A stretch of DNA of 64,000 nucleotides, from positions 1 to 64,000 of the forward strand of contig SZPM01000007.1 of the NCBI GenBank assembly GCA_030263715.1, given 5' to 3'. The position numbers and the translations under genes are program-made. This DNA is from ATM1 sp003577165 (GTDB lineage: Bacteria; Armatimonadota; Fimbriimonadia; Fimbriimonadales; ATM1). Positions 25,272 through 34,056 of the stretch are shown in pieces. A model generated the notes under the pieces. That model searched no databases. It was given only the letters and a program-made list of their open reading frames with translations, and had not been told where the DNA came from. Position 1 is the first letter of the stretch, and every line of letters begins with the position of its first letter.

Positions 25272-26663
25272 ATGCAGACCGAAGCAATCAACCGACCGAG
25301 CGAAGATGTCCTGATCGAAGGAGATCACAACTACTCGACGTTAACCGAAAAGATCAGCACGGTTGTCACGGAGGGCAAGATTCCGCGCAACTTGCTGATG
25401 GTCTTCGGGTTCGCCGGCCTCTGTCTCACGGTTTTCCTAATCGCCGTCGCTTACCTTTTCGCAGTCGGCACGGGTGTCTGGGGAATCAACAACCCGACCG
25501 GCTGGGGGTATGCGATCATCAACTTCGTTTGGTGGATCGGAATCGGCCACGCAGGAACGCTGATTTCGGCGATCCTTCTTCTGATGCGTCAGCGATGGCG
25601 AACGTCCATCAACCGGCTCGCCGAAACGATGACGCTGTTTGCGGTGATGTGCGCCGGACTGTTCCCGATCCTCCACCTCGGACGTCCGTGGATCTTCTAC
25701 TGGCTGATGCCGTATCCGAACGCGCTCGCGATGTGGCCCAACTTCCGCAGCCCGTTGGTGTGGGACGTGTTCGCGGTTTCGACGTACTTTACGGTTTCGC
25801 TTTTGTTCTGGTACGTCGGGCTGATTCCCGACCTCGGCACGATTCGGGACAAGGTGAAGTCGAGGGTAGGAAAGGTGCTGGCGGGGATTTTCGCGCTCGG
25901 GTGGCGCGGATCGGTCGCTCACTGGCACCGCTACGAATCGCTTTACTTGATCTTGGCGGGGCTCTCGACTCCCCTGGTGCTATCGGTTCACTCGATCGTT
26001 AGCTTCGACTTTGCCGTTTCGATCATTCCGGGTTGGCACACGACCGTGTTTCCCCCGTACTTCGTCGCCGGAGCGGTTTTTGCCGGGTTCGCGATGGTGC
26101 TGACTCTCGTGATTCCCATCCGGCATTGGTACGGGATGAAGGACCTGATCACGATGGACCACCTCGAGTGGATGGGCAAGATCATGCTCACGACCGGTCT
26201 CGTGGTGTTCTATGGATATCTGATCGAGATGTTCTACGCCGCGTTCAGCGGGAACCAGTACGAGATCGCACTCGCGATGAACCGGCTGACGGGGCCGTAT
26301 CAAGTTTCCTACTTCTTGTTGATTCTCTGCAACGGGCTCGTGCCGCAGTTCATGTGGTCGAAGAAACTCCGCAGGAACGAGGTTTCGCTGTTCGTCGTGA
26401 GCATGTTCGTCAGCGTGGGCATGTGGCTGGAGCGGTTCGTCATCGTTCCGGTAAGCCTGACGCGAGACTTCATGCCATCGTCCTGGGGAATGTACGACCC
26501 GACGATTTGGGACATCGGCACCTACGTCGGTACGTTTGGAATCTTCCTGGGCGGCATGGTTGTGTTCATGCGGTTCCTGCCAGCGATTCCGATGTCGGAG
26601 ATGCGGCACTTGCTGCATATGACGCACGCTGAAAAGGGTCATGCTCACGGGGGGGCGCACTAA
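25272..26663 (+). CDS. actC: alternative complex III quinol-binding subunit C (NrfD-like)
   Basis: A 463-residue polytopic NrfD/PsrC-family protein with about ten spans. GWGYAIINFVWWIGIGHAGTLISAILLL and HLGRPWIFYWLMPYPN are typical segments; His and Asp residues in them form the quinol site in known structures. It overlaps actD by one base. ActF is a second NrfD-like subunit in the same operon. Confidence 0.94.
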   Translation: MQTEAINRPSEDVLIEGDHNYSTLTEKISTVVTEGKIPRNLLMVFGFAGLCLTVFLIAVAYLFAVGTGVWGINNPTGWGYAIINFVWWIGIGHAGTLISAILLLMRQRWRTSINRLAETMTLFAVMCAGLFPILHLGRPWIFYWLMPYPNALAMWPNFRSPLVWDVFAVSTYFTVSLLFWYVGLIPDLGTIRDKVKSRVGKVLAGIFALGWRGSVAHWHRYESLYLILAGLSTPLVLSVHSIVSFDFAVSIIPGWHTTVFPPYFVAGAVFAGFAMVLTLVIPIRHWYGMKDLITMDHLEWMGKIMLTTGLVVFYGYLIEMFYAAFSGNQYEIALAMNRLTGPYQVSYFLLILCNGLVPQFMWSKKLRRNEVSLFVVSMFVSVGMWLERFVIVPVSLTRDFMPSSWGMYDPTIWDIGTYVGTFGIFLGGMVVFMRFLPAIPMSEMRHLLHMTHAEKGHAHGGAH

Positions 26664-27214
26664 TGAGCCAAGCCGTTGCCGTAAAGACCGACCTGTTCGG
26701 AATCGTCGCTCAGTACGAGGACTCGGATCAACTGATCGAGGCTGCTCGCCGCGCGCGCGATGCCGGATATACGAAGATGGACGGTTACGCGCCGTTCGCG
26801 ATCGAGGAGTTGCCCGACATCCTCGGCAACCGCGACGACCGGATTCCGTGGGTGATGTTCTTCGGAGGAATGTTCGGCGCGATCGGCGGTTTCGGCCTGC
26901 AGGTCTGGGTTGCGAATGTGGATTACGCGCTCAACATCGGAGGCCGTCCGAACATCAGTTGGCCGTCCTTCGTACCCGTGACGTTTGAGTGCATGGTTCT
27001 CGCGGCGGCCATCTCCGGCCTGGTCGGGATGATCGCTCTCAACGGCCTTCCGCGGCCACATCATCCGCTGTTCGACGCTCCCGACTTCGAGCGGGTAACT
27101 CAGGATCGGTTTTTCCTGTGCATCGAGTCGAGCGATCCGAATTTCGATCGTGACTCCGTGGCGAAGTTTCTTGAGAGCACAGGAGCGATCTCCGTATCGG
27201 AGGTGAAGGAATGA
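26663..27214 (+). CDS. actD: alternative complex III subunit D (DUF3341)
   Basis: A 183-residue protein. The N-terminal ACT-like half contains LFGIVAQYEDSDQLIEAARRARDAGY and YAPFAIEEL. Two spans follow (MFFGGMFGAIGGFGLQVWVA and CMVLAAAISGLVGMIAL), with HPLFDAPDF near the end. This layout is diagnostic for DUF3341/ActD, a peripheral stabilising subunit. It overlaps actE by 4 bp. Confidence 0.93.
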   Translation: MSQAVAVKTDLFGIVAQYEDSDQLIEAARRARDAGYTKMDGYAPFAIEELPDILGNRDDRIPWVMFFGGMFGAIGGFGLQVWVANVDYALNIGGRPNISWPSFVPVTFECMVLAAAISGLVGMIALNGLPRPHHPLFDAPDFERVTQDRFFLCIESSDPNFDRDSVAKFLESTGAISVSEVKE

Positions 27215-27891
27215 GGTCCCGAATCACCATCGGCGCGAGCGCTGCGCTCGTTTGCGCGGTGTCTATCACGGCGTGCATCCGCGACGACATGTGGCAGCAG
27301 GCGAGGCTGAATCCGCTCGGCGAGAGCGAGTTCTTCGCAGACAAGAAGGCGTCGAGAGAGCCGGTCCCCGGGACAGTGGCGCGCGGCAAATTGGAAGAGG
27401 ACGACTTCCTGTACCGAGGCATGGTCGGCGGCAAGGCCGCCGAGACCTTCCCGCCGGAGATCGAGATCAAGATGGAGACCCTGACGCGGGGCCAAGAGCA
27501 GTACGATGTGTACTGCGCTCCATGCCACGGCCGGACGGGCGACGGGCTCGGCATGATCGTCCGCCGCGGTTTCCGGCAGCCGCTGGCCTTTTACGATCCC
27601 AAACTGGCGGCCAAGCCGGTCGGCTACTACATTCAGGTTCTCAACGAGGGCTACAAGGGGCCGGACGGGAAACCGATTCCCGCCGGGACGACTCCTTATA
27701 TCTGGACTGACGACATGGTTCACCCCCCGCTCGGCAAGCAGTTGAGTGCCCACGACAAGTGGGCCGTTGTGGCGTACATTCAAGCGCTCAAACTGAGCCA
27801 GCGCGCCGGAGTGAGCGACGTCCCAGCAGAAGAACTTCAGAAACTCGAGTCCGGGGGCAGCACGGAGGCAAGCGCGAATGGAAGCCACTAA
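27211..27891 (+). CDS. actE: alternative complex III monoheme cytochrome lipoprotein E
   Basis: A 226-residue lipoprotein with lipobox ITAC (Cys22) and one heme site CAPCH (102-106). Downstream ligand region candidates include DDMVHPP. It is the cytochrome-c-like exit subunit that passes electrons onward. DMWQQARLNPL and FPPEIEIKMETLTRGQEQYDVYC are typical of the family. It overlaps actF by 14 bp. Confidence 0.93.
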   Translation: MRSRITIGASAALVCAVSITACIRDDMWQQARLNPLGESEFFADKKASREPVPGTVARGKLEEDDFLYRGMVGGKAAETFPPEIEIKMETLTRGQEQYDVYCAPCHGRTGDGLGMIVRRGFRQPLAFYDPKLAAKPVGYYIQVLNEGYKGPDGKPIPAGTTPYIWTDDMVHPPLGKQLSAHDKWAVVAYIQALKLSQRAGVSDVPAEELQKLESGGSTEASANGSH

Positions 27892-29056
27892 GCCGAGATT
27901 CCCCTCGCTCACCGGGATACAGGTCCTCGGGGCCGTCTTTGGGATCGCAGGGCTGGGATACTGGGCGACCACGGTGGGCTCGAACCCGGAGACTGCCTGG
28001 CAGAGCTACACATACGGCTTCTTCGCGTGGCTGACTCTGTCGCTCGGTCTCCTCGGGCTGACCATCCTGGTCAACTTAGTCAAGGCGAAATGGGGACTTC
28101 CTTTCGTTCGGTTTTCCGAAGCCGGCGTTCGGATGCTCGTGCTGATGCTGCTGCTCGCCATTCCGCTTGTGTTCGTCGGCCTGTCGCACGTCTACCCGTG
28201 GGCGAAGCCCGGCGGCGTTCCGGAGTGGGGTCAGACCTTCGCGTTCAAGAAGGCTTACTTGGAACCAGGGTTCTTCACGCTTCGCCTGGCGCTCTATTTC
28301 GCCATTTGGCTTGGGTTCGGTTTCGCACTGATCCGGCTTGGAAAGAAGCAGGACGAAACTGGCGATCCGAACTTGGAGAACCGGCGTTCGAGCATTGCCG
28401 CTGCGGGTGCGGTCTTCTATGTGCTTGCTGTGACATTCGCTGTCACGGACCTCATCATGTCGCTCGAAGAGCACTGGTACTCGACGATATTCGGTCTTCT
28501 CAACGTCGCGGGCCAAGCGCTTGCCGGGACTGCGCTGGTAACGGTGTTCTTGATCTCGGTGCGAAACAACGAGACGTACGAGGGCGTGATCCCCGCGCGA
28601 CAGTGGCGAGACTTGGGCAACCTACTGTTCACGCTGGTCGTCTTCTGGGCGTACCTCGCCTTTTCGCAACTGCTCATTATTTGGTCGGGCAACTTGCCTG
28701 AAGAGATCACTTACTACATGAATCGCAGCGAAGGGCCGTGGTTCTATGTCGGCGTCGCGATCTGCTTCCTTCACTTCCTGCTGCCGTTCCTGCTGCTGCT
28801 CTCAAGCCGCGTCAAGAAGACGCCTGGGATGCTGGCGGGAGTTGCCGTGTTCATCCTTCTGATGCGGGCTGCGGAAGTGACTTGGGCGGTCATCCCGTCG
28901 CTCCATCGCGAAGGCCTACCGTTTTTGCCGACTGACGCCGCTGCGTTTATCGGCATCGGCGGGATTTGGGTCGCTGTCTTCTGCCAAGTCCTCAAGTCTT
29001 CAAAACTGATTCCTTCCTATGCGCCTGTCACTCGGAGGTTAGTCGAACATGCATGA
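27878..29056 (+). CDS. actF: alternative complex III subunit F
   Basis: A 392-residue protein with about ten spans, a second NrfD-like membrane subunit related to ActC. HVYPWAKPGGVPEWG, SLEEHWYSTIFGLLN, FSQLLIIWSGNLPEEITYY and FLHFLLPFLLLLSS are typical ActF segments. In known ACIII structures it is thought to form a proton path rather than a quinol site. It overlaps the next small gene by 8 bp. Confidence 0.93.
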   Translation: MEATKPRFPSLTGIQVLGAVFGIAGLGYWATTVGSNPETAWQSYTYGFFAWLTLSLGLLGLTILVNLVKAKWGLPFVRFSEAGVRMLVLMLLLAIPLVFVGLSHVYPWAKPGGVPEWGQTFAFKKAYLEPGFFTLRLALYFAIWLGFGFALIRLGKKQDETGDPNLENRRSSIAAAGAVFYVLAVTFAVTDLIMSLEEHWYSTIFGLLNVAGQALAGTALVTVFLISVRNNETYEGVIPARQWRDLGNLLFTLVVFWAYLAFSQLLIIWSGNLPEEITYYMNRSEGPWFYVGVAICFLHFLLPFLLLLSSRVKKTPGMLAGVAVFILLMRAAEVTWAVIPSLHREGLPFLPTDAAAFIGIGGIWVAVFCQVLKSSKLIPSYAPVTRRLVEHA

Positions 29057-29486
29057 ACATGATTCCGAGCCGCACGTCGACCAGGGATACGAAAAGGATG
29101 ATCTGTATCGCCCAAAGTCGGCGTTCATCTTCTCATTCGGCATTCTCGCCGGGACTGCGCTTTTCATTGTGTTGATGATCGGTGTGAACCGCTTCGTCCT
29201 CAATCGCCGGCCGACGCTGGAAAGCACCCCGTGGACACAGACGAAATTCGACCCGACCGGCCAGGCGGTCGTCGAAGCGGCTCCGACGGAGAACTTCAAG
29301 AAGCACTTCGAACAGGAGCAGGAGATGCTCACCACCTATGGCTGGGTGGACAAGGAGAAGGGCGTCGTTCGAATCCCGATTCAGAAAGCGATGGAAATAG
29401 CGGCGCAGCGTGGACTTCCGCTAAGCAAGCCTGCGGCAGAACCCCAGCCGAGCACGGACACCCCGAAGCAGGAGGGCAATGGATAG
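29049..29486 (+). CDS. small ACIII/oxidase-linked membrane protein
   Basis: A 145-residue protein: an acidic His-containing N-terminus, one span (about residues 29-50), then a soluble tail with YGWVDKEKGVVRIPIQKAME. The YGWVD...VRIPI motif is, to my recollection, recurrent in small proteins between ActF and SCO genes in other phyla, but I cannot check this. It overlaps both neighbours by 8 bp, so it is made with the complex. A linker or assembly role in the ACIII-oxidase supercomplex is inference. Confidence 0.7.
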   Translation: MHEHDSEPHVDQGYEKDDLYRPKSAFIFSFGILAGTALFIVLMIGVNRFVLNRRPTLESTPWTQTKFDPTGQAVVEAAPTENFKKHFEQEQEMLTTYGWVDKEKGVVRIPIQKAMEIAAQRGLPLSKPAAEPQPSTDTPKQEGNG

Positions 29487-30351
29487 GTTCGCCCTTCGAG
29501 TCTGGGCCGCTGCGGCGGTGACCGTCGCAACTCTTGTTGCGGCGGCGTTGCCGGCGCGCGCGCAGATTTCCGCCCAAGATTTGAGCGACCGGGTCGGGAT
29601 CGATCAGAGGCTCAACGATCTGGTTCCGCTCGACGCGTCGTTCGTGGACGAGAAGGGAAAGGCCGTTAAGATCGGCGACTACTTGGGCAACAAGAAACCC
29701 ATCCTGCTGGTGCTGATCTATTACAAGTGCCCGTCGCTTTGCAACCGCATTCTGAACGCGACGCTGGAGGCCATACAGCCCATCAAGTACACGGTCGGAA
29801 AGGAATTCGACATCGTGTGCGTGTCCATTGACCCGCGGGAGACGCCCGACGTGGCGAACCGCAAGAAGCAGTCCTACGTTCGATCTTACGGCCGAGAGGG
29901 TTCCGCGAACGGTTGGCACTTCCTAACGGGCACGGAGAGCGAGATTCAGCGGTTGGCGGCAGCCACCGGCTACCGATACGCCTATGACCCCAAGTTCGAC
30001 ATCTACGCGCACGGCGCCGGGATTATGCTGGTGACGCCGGAGGGCCACCTCGCTCAGTATTTCCTCGGAATCGAGTACTCGCCACGCGATCTGGAACTCG
30101 CGATTACGCAGGCATCAGAGGAGCGAATCGGTTCGCTCGTAGACGACATTATCTTGTATTGTTTCATCTGGGATCCGAGTACCGGGAAGTACTCGCTGCA
30201 GATCCTGCGCGTCGTTCAGTTGGGCGCGATCCTCACCGTGCTCGTTCTCGGCATCGGGATCGTACGCATGGTACGAAAGGAAAAACGCAATCCGATGCTA
30301 CCGCCCGGACCCCGCACTGACGATCCATCTGGAGAGAAGAAAAACGCATGA
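29479..30351 (+). CDS. SCO1/SenC family protein with C-terminal anchor
   Basis: A 290-residue protein with an N-terminal signal (ATLVAAALPARAQ), the thioredoxin-fold motif YYKCPSLCNRIL and VSIDPRETPDVA. A span near residues 245-263 and a basic tail anchor it from the C-terminus, opposite to the SCO protein at 20101. The His expected at the third copper ligand is in IYAHGAGIMLVTPEG. It lies directly before subunit II, the CuA protein it probably metallates, with a 4-bp overlap. Confidence 0.9.
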   Translation: MDRFALRVWAAAAVTVATLVAAALPARAQISAQDLSDRVGIDQRLNDLVPLDASFVDEKGKAVKIGDYLGNKKPILLVLIYYKCPSLCNRILNATLEAIQPIKYTVGKEFDIVCVSIDPRETPDVANRKKQSYVRSYGREGSANGWHFLTGTESEIQRLAAATGYRYAYDPKFDIYAHGAGIMLVTPEGHLAQYFLGIEYSPRDLELAITQASEERIGSLVDDIILYCFIWDPSTGKYSLQILRVVQLGAILTVLVLGIGIVRMVRKEKRNPMLPPGPRTDDPSGEKKNA

Positions 30352-31364
30352 TGTTAGCCCAGTTCTTGCCGGAGCAAGCCTCCGAGTTCGCGCCTCAGAT
30401 CGACTTCCTCTATTTGCTGTTGGTCGCCCTGACGGCCTTCTTTACGTTGGGAATCAAGGCCGTCATCATCTACTTCATCGTGAAGTATCGCCAGGGGAAG
30501 AAGGCGGACCGCTCGAACCCACAGCATCACCACACGAAGTTGGAACTGACTTGGACGATCCTTCCGACGCTGATGCTCGTGCCGATCTTTTGGTGGAACG
30601 CGGAGCTGTTCATCAACATGTACGAACCGCTCGACGTCTCGAAGGCGAGGAATTCGCTGGAGATTTACGTCGTTGGAAAGCAGTGGATGTGGCATCTGCA
30701 GCATCCCACCGGTCAGCGCGAGAACAACGAACTGCACATTCCTGTTGGACGACCTATCAAACTCACGATGATCGCGCAGGACGTGCTCCACAGTTTCTAC
30801 GTTCCGGCATTCCGCGTGAAGAAGGACGTCGTTCCAGGCCGGTACACGACCCAGTGGTTCGTTCCGACGAAGGTGGGCAAGTACCATCTGTTTTGCGCTG
30901 AGTATTGCGGCACGAAGCACTCCGAAATGGGAGGCTACGTGTACGTGATGGAGCCCGAAGATTATGAAAAGTGGCTTGAGGACGCTCGCTGGGGCATGGG
31001 CAATTTCCGATCGGCGGAGACGATGGAGGCGGCAGGCAAGCGGCTCTTCACGGAACTCAAGTGCGTGGATTGTCATGGCGAGAAGGCAACGCAGCGAGTT
31101 CCCTTGGATGGGATTTACGGTACAGAGAGGCTCCTTTCGGACGGGCGTCGCGTTGTGGCTGACGACGAGTATCTGAGGAGATCGATCTTGGACCCAGGCG
31201 CCATGAAGGTCGCCGGACATGAACCGATCATGCCTCCTTATGCCGGTCGGGTCCTTGAGCAGGAGATTCTCGAACTGATCACTTACATCAAGTCGCTGTC
31301 CGCCAAGCCAGAGCCGGTGGGGAAGCCGGCGGCTGAGGCGAGTGAAGCAAGAGGTACTGAATGA
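30348..31364 (+). CDS. ctaC: cytochrome c oxidase subunit II with fused cytochrome c
   Basis: A caa3-type subunit II of 338 residues. Two spans (about 18-45 and 68-86) are followed by the CuA domain with ligands His148, Cys183, Glu185, Cys187, His191 and Met194 (CAEYCGTKHSEM). A C-terminal cytochrome c domain carries CVDCH (239-243) and the axial Met in PIMPPY. Fusion of the cytochrome means electrons can come directly from ActE or a small cytochrome c. The 4-bp overlaps on both sides show tight coupling. Confidence 0.95.
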   Translation: MMLAQFLPEQASEFAPQIDFLYLLLVALTAFFTLGIKAVIIYFIVKYRQGKKADRSNPQHHHTKLELTWTILPTLMLVPIFWWNAELFINMYEPLDVSKARNSLEIYVVGKQWMWHLQHPTGQRENNELHIPVGRPIKLTMIAQDVLHSFYVPAFRVKKDVVPGRYTTQWFVPTKVGKYHLFCAEYCGTKHSEMGGYVYVMEPEDYEKWLEDARWGMGNFRSAETMEAAGKRLFTELKCVDCHGEKATQRVPLDGIYGTERLLSDGRRVVADDEYLRRSILDPGAMKVAGHEPIMPPYAGRVLEQEILELITYIKSLSAKPEPVGKPAAEASEARGTE

Positions 31365-32980
31365 GCGCAGTTGCTGAGCCAAAAACCGAGAAAAACTATC
31401 TCAACGTCGACTACAGCATTAAGTCGTGGTTGACGACGCTGGATCACAAGCGGATCGGGATTCTCTATCTCGTTGCCATCACCATCTTCTTCATGGTGGG
31501 CGGGTTCATGGCGCTCTTGATCCGCACGGAACTGGCGACGCCTCAAGGCGACCTGCTGTCGAGTGACCAGTACAATCGCGCATTCACGATGCACGGCGTC
31601 GTGCTGATCTTCTTCTTCCTGCTTCCTTCGACGCCTGCGGTTCTTGGCAACTTCCTCTTGCCGATCATGATCGGCGCGCGTGACGTCGCCTTCCCGAAAT
31701 TGAATCTGGCGAGTTGGTACGCGTTCATGATCGGAGGCACGCTTGGAGTCATCTCTCTGGTTCTCGGCGGCATTGACACGGGCTGGACGTTTTACGCGCC
31801 GTACTCCTCGAACTTCTCGAACACGCCGGTGGTGTGGGCCATCGCTGGAGCGTTCGTCGCGGGATTTGGAAACATCGCGACGGCCGTCAACTTCATCGTT
31901 ACCATTCACAAGATGCGGGCGCCAGGTCTCACCTGGTTTAGGCTGCCGCTGTTCGTTTGGGCACAGTACGCGACGGCGGTCATCGGCGTCTTGGGCACGC
32001 CGGTCATCGCGATCACCATCTTTCTGGTCGCCTTTGAGCGACTGACGGGAATGGGGATCTTTGACCCTGCACGCGGCGGCGATCCCATCCTGATGCAGCA
32101 CCTGTTCTGGTTCTACTCGCACCCCGCGGTGTACATCATGATCCTGCCCGCGATGGGCGTGACGAGCGAGATGATCGCGGCTGCATCGCAGAAGCGAGTG
32201 TTCGGATACGAGTTCGTCGCGTTCTCGAGCCTGGCCATCGCGATTATCGGATTCCTTGTCTGGGGCCACCACCTGTTCGTAAGCGGCCAGTCTGTGTTCG
32301 CGGGACTGGTGTTCAGCGTGCTGACGTTCATCGTTGCGATCCCTTCGGCAATCAAGACTTTCAACTGGGTGGCCACGATGTACAAGGGCAACTTGCAGAT
32401 GAACACGCCGATGTTTTGGGCGGTCGCCTTCTTGGGACTGTTCCTGATCGGCGGGCTCACGGGCCTGTTCCTGTCATCGCTTGCGACCGACATCCACCTT
32501 CACGACACGTATTTCGTCGTCGCGCACTTCCACTACATCATGGTGGGTGGCGCGATCATCGGATTCATCGGCGGACTCCACTTCTGGTGGCCTAAGATCA
32601 CAGGGCGCATGTATCCAGAATCGTGGGGCAAGGCCGGCGCGATCATGGTGTTCACGGGCTTCTCACTGACGTTCCTTCCGCAGTTTGTCTTAGGACAGCT
32701 GGGCATGCCGCGTCGGTATCACACGTATCCGGAGGAGTTTCAAATCCTGCACGTGCTGTCGACCGGCGGCGCATATTTGTTAGGATTTGCGATGACCACG
32801 ATCATCGTGTACCTTGCGTGGTCGGCGAAGTACGGCAAGCCCGCACCGCCGAATCCATGGAAGGCAAAAGGACTGGAATGGGAGACGCCTTCTCCTCCGC
32901 CGACTGAGAACTTCACCTATAAGGTGGTGGTCACAGAGCCGGCGTACAACTACCACAAGGATTCGGGAGGCCACCACTAA
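31361..32980 (+). CDS. ctaD: cytochrome c oxidase subunit I
   Basis: Catalytic subunit with heme a and the heme a3-CuB centre, 539 residues and about twelve spans. MHGVVLIFFF gives a heme a His, YSHPAVYIMILP the CuB His and Tyr, GHHLF the other CuB ligands, and VVAHFHYIMVGG the axial hemes. The YSHPAVY form rather than GHPEVY places it in the A2 subfamily, whose proton channel uses Tyr-Ser in place of the D-channel Glu. It overlaps subunit II by 4 bp and subunit III by 1 bp. Confidence 0.96.
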   Translation: MSAVAEPKTEKNYLNVDYSIKSWLTTLDHKRIGILYLVAITIFFMVGGFMALLIRTELATPQGDLLSSDQYNRAFTMHGVVLIFFFLLPSTPAVLGNFLLPIMIGARDVAFPKLNLASWYAFMIGGTLGVISLVLGGIDTGWTFYAPYSSNFSNTPVVWAIAGAFVAGFGNIATAVNFIVTIHKMRAPGLTWFRLPLFVWAQYATAVIGVLGTPVIAITIFLVAFERLTGMGIFDPARGGDPILMQHLFWFYSHPAVYIMILPAMGVTSEMIAAASQKRVFGYEFVAFSSLAIAIIGFLVWGHHLFVSGQSVFAGLVFSVLTFIVAIPSAIKTFNWVATMYKGNLQMNTPMFWAVAFLGLFLIGGLTGLFLSSLATDIHLHDTYFVVAHFHYIMVGGAIIGFIGGLHFWWPKITGRMYPESWGKAGAIMVFTGFSLTFLPQFVLGQLGMPRRYHTYPEEFQILHVLSTGGAYLLGFAMTTIIVYLAWSAKYGKPAPPNPWKAKGLEWETPSPPPTENFTYKVVVTEPAYNYHKDSGGHH

Positions 32981-33642
32981 TGAGCACGGAGACCCAAGAA
33001 CACGACCCGCTGCTCGCGCATCAGTTCGAGGATGTCGAACAGCAGACGGACTCGTACGTTCTCGGCATGTGGGTGTTCCTCGTAACGGAGGTTCTGTTCT
33101 TCGGCGGGATGATCTTAGCGTTCATCCTGTACAGGAATATGTACTTCCCGGCGTTCGCCGAGGCCCACCAGAAACTCGACTGGCGTCTGGGCGGCGTCAA
33201 CACGATCGTGCTGCTGACTTCGAGTTTCACGATGGCGATGGCGGTATGGGCTTCTCAGAAGAGGGACTACGGCAAACAACTCATGTTCCTCACGATCACC
33301 GTGCTGTGTGCCCTCGCGTTCTTGGTCATCAAGTATTTCGAGTACAGCGCAAAGTTCGAGCACCACTTGGTGCCCGGCACAAACTTCCACTTTGACGGTC
33401 AGAACCAGAACGGAGTCCAGTTGTTCTTCGGCTTGTACTTCGCCCTCACGGGATTGCACGGGTTCCACGTGTTGGTCGGTGTGCTGGTTATCGGCGTCCT
33501 GATGTTCCGAGTGTGGAAGCTGCGCAAGCAGGAGCAAGACTACGTGCCGACCGAACTTGTCGGACTGTACTGGCACTTCGTCGACATCGTATGGATCTTC
33601 TTGTACCCGATGCTCTATCTGCTCGGCGGAGTGCACATTTAG
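32980..33642 (+). CDS. ctaE: cytochrome c oxidase subunit III
   Basis: A 220-residue canonical subunit III: LGMWVFLVTEVLFFGGM at the first span, TGLHGFHVLVGV with the His/Phe pattern, and the closing YWHFVDIVWIFLYPMLYL. About five spans. It directly follows subunit I and precedes the subunit IV gene by 12 bp. The paralogue at 19446 has a Gly-rich extension that this one lacks. Confidence 0.95.
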   Translation: MSTETQEHDPLLAHQFEDVEQQTDSYVLGMWVFLVTEVLFFGGMILAFILYRNMYFPAFAEAHQKLDWRLGGVNTIVLLTSSFTMAMAVWASQKRDYGKQLMFLTITVLCALAFLVIKYFEYSAKFEHHLVPGTNFHFDGQNQNGVQLFFGLYFALTGLHGFHVLVGVLVIGVLMFRVWKLRKQEQDYVPTELVGLYWHFVDIVWIFLYPMLYLLGGVHI

Positions 33643-33654
33643 GAGGAGCGCTTT

Positions 33655-33954
33655 ATGCACGGTCACATCAGTAGTCCCGCTACGTTCATCAAGACTTTCA
33701 TCATCCTTCTGATTCTCATGGCAGTTACGGTTCTTGTCGCCACGAAGGACCTGGGTTGGTTGAACACGCCTATCGCTATGGCGATCGCGATCTGCAAGAC
33801 GGCCTTCGTGGTGCTGTTCTTCATGGGGCTGAAGTACAGTTCTCGGCTGAGCCAGGTATGGGCGGGCGTGGGGCTGCTGTTCTTCATCATCCTGATCGGC
33901 TTGACGATCCCCGACTACCTGACCCGACACGACCTGCCGGGCTGGTCAGAGTAG
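33655..33954 (+). CDS. ctaF: cytochrome c oxidase subunit IV (caa3 type)
   Basis: A 99-residue protein with three spans, typical of the prokaryotic caa3 subunit IV. KTFIILLILMAVTVLVATKDLGWLN and ICKTAFVVLFFMGLKYS are recognisable. It has AGGAGGAGCGCTTT just before the ATG. It is the last gene of the act-cta operon. Confidence 0.9.
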   Translation: MHGHISSPATFIKTFIILLILMAVTVLVATKDLGWLNTPIAMAIAICKTAFVVLFFMGLKYSSRLSQVWAGVGLLFFIILIGLTIPDYLTRHDLPGWSE

Positions 33955-33964
33955 GCGGACGGGA

Positions 33965-34001
33965 GGCCCGAAGGGCCCTGCCTGGGGCTGCAGTTCGGGC
34001 C
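33965..34001 (+). terminator. inverted repeat after the oxidase operon
   Basis: GGCCCGAA (33965-33972) pairs with TTCGGGCC (33994-34001). A tighter alternative GGCCC-GAA-GGGCC also forms at 33965-33977. No T tract follows, so this may be a Rho-independent-like pause or just structure at the operon end. Confidence 0.35.
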
Positions 34002-34056
34002 TGCTTCCGGCCAACGACGGTCGCCGACCCGCCGGCGTAGGAAATAATCAGCGAAG

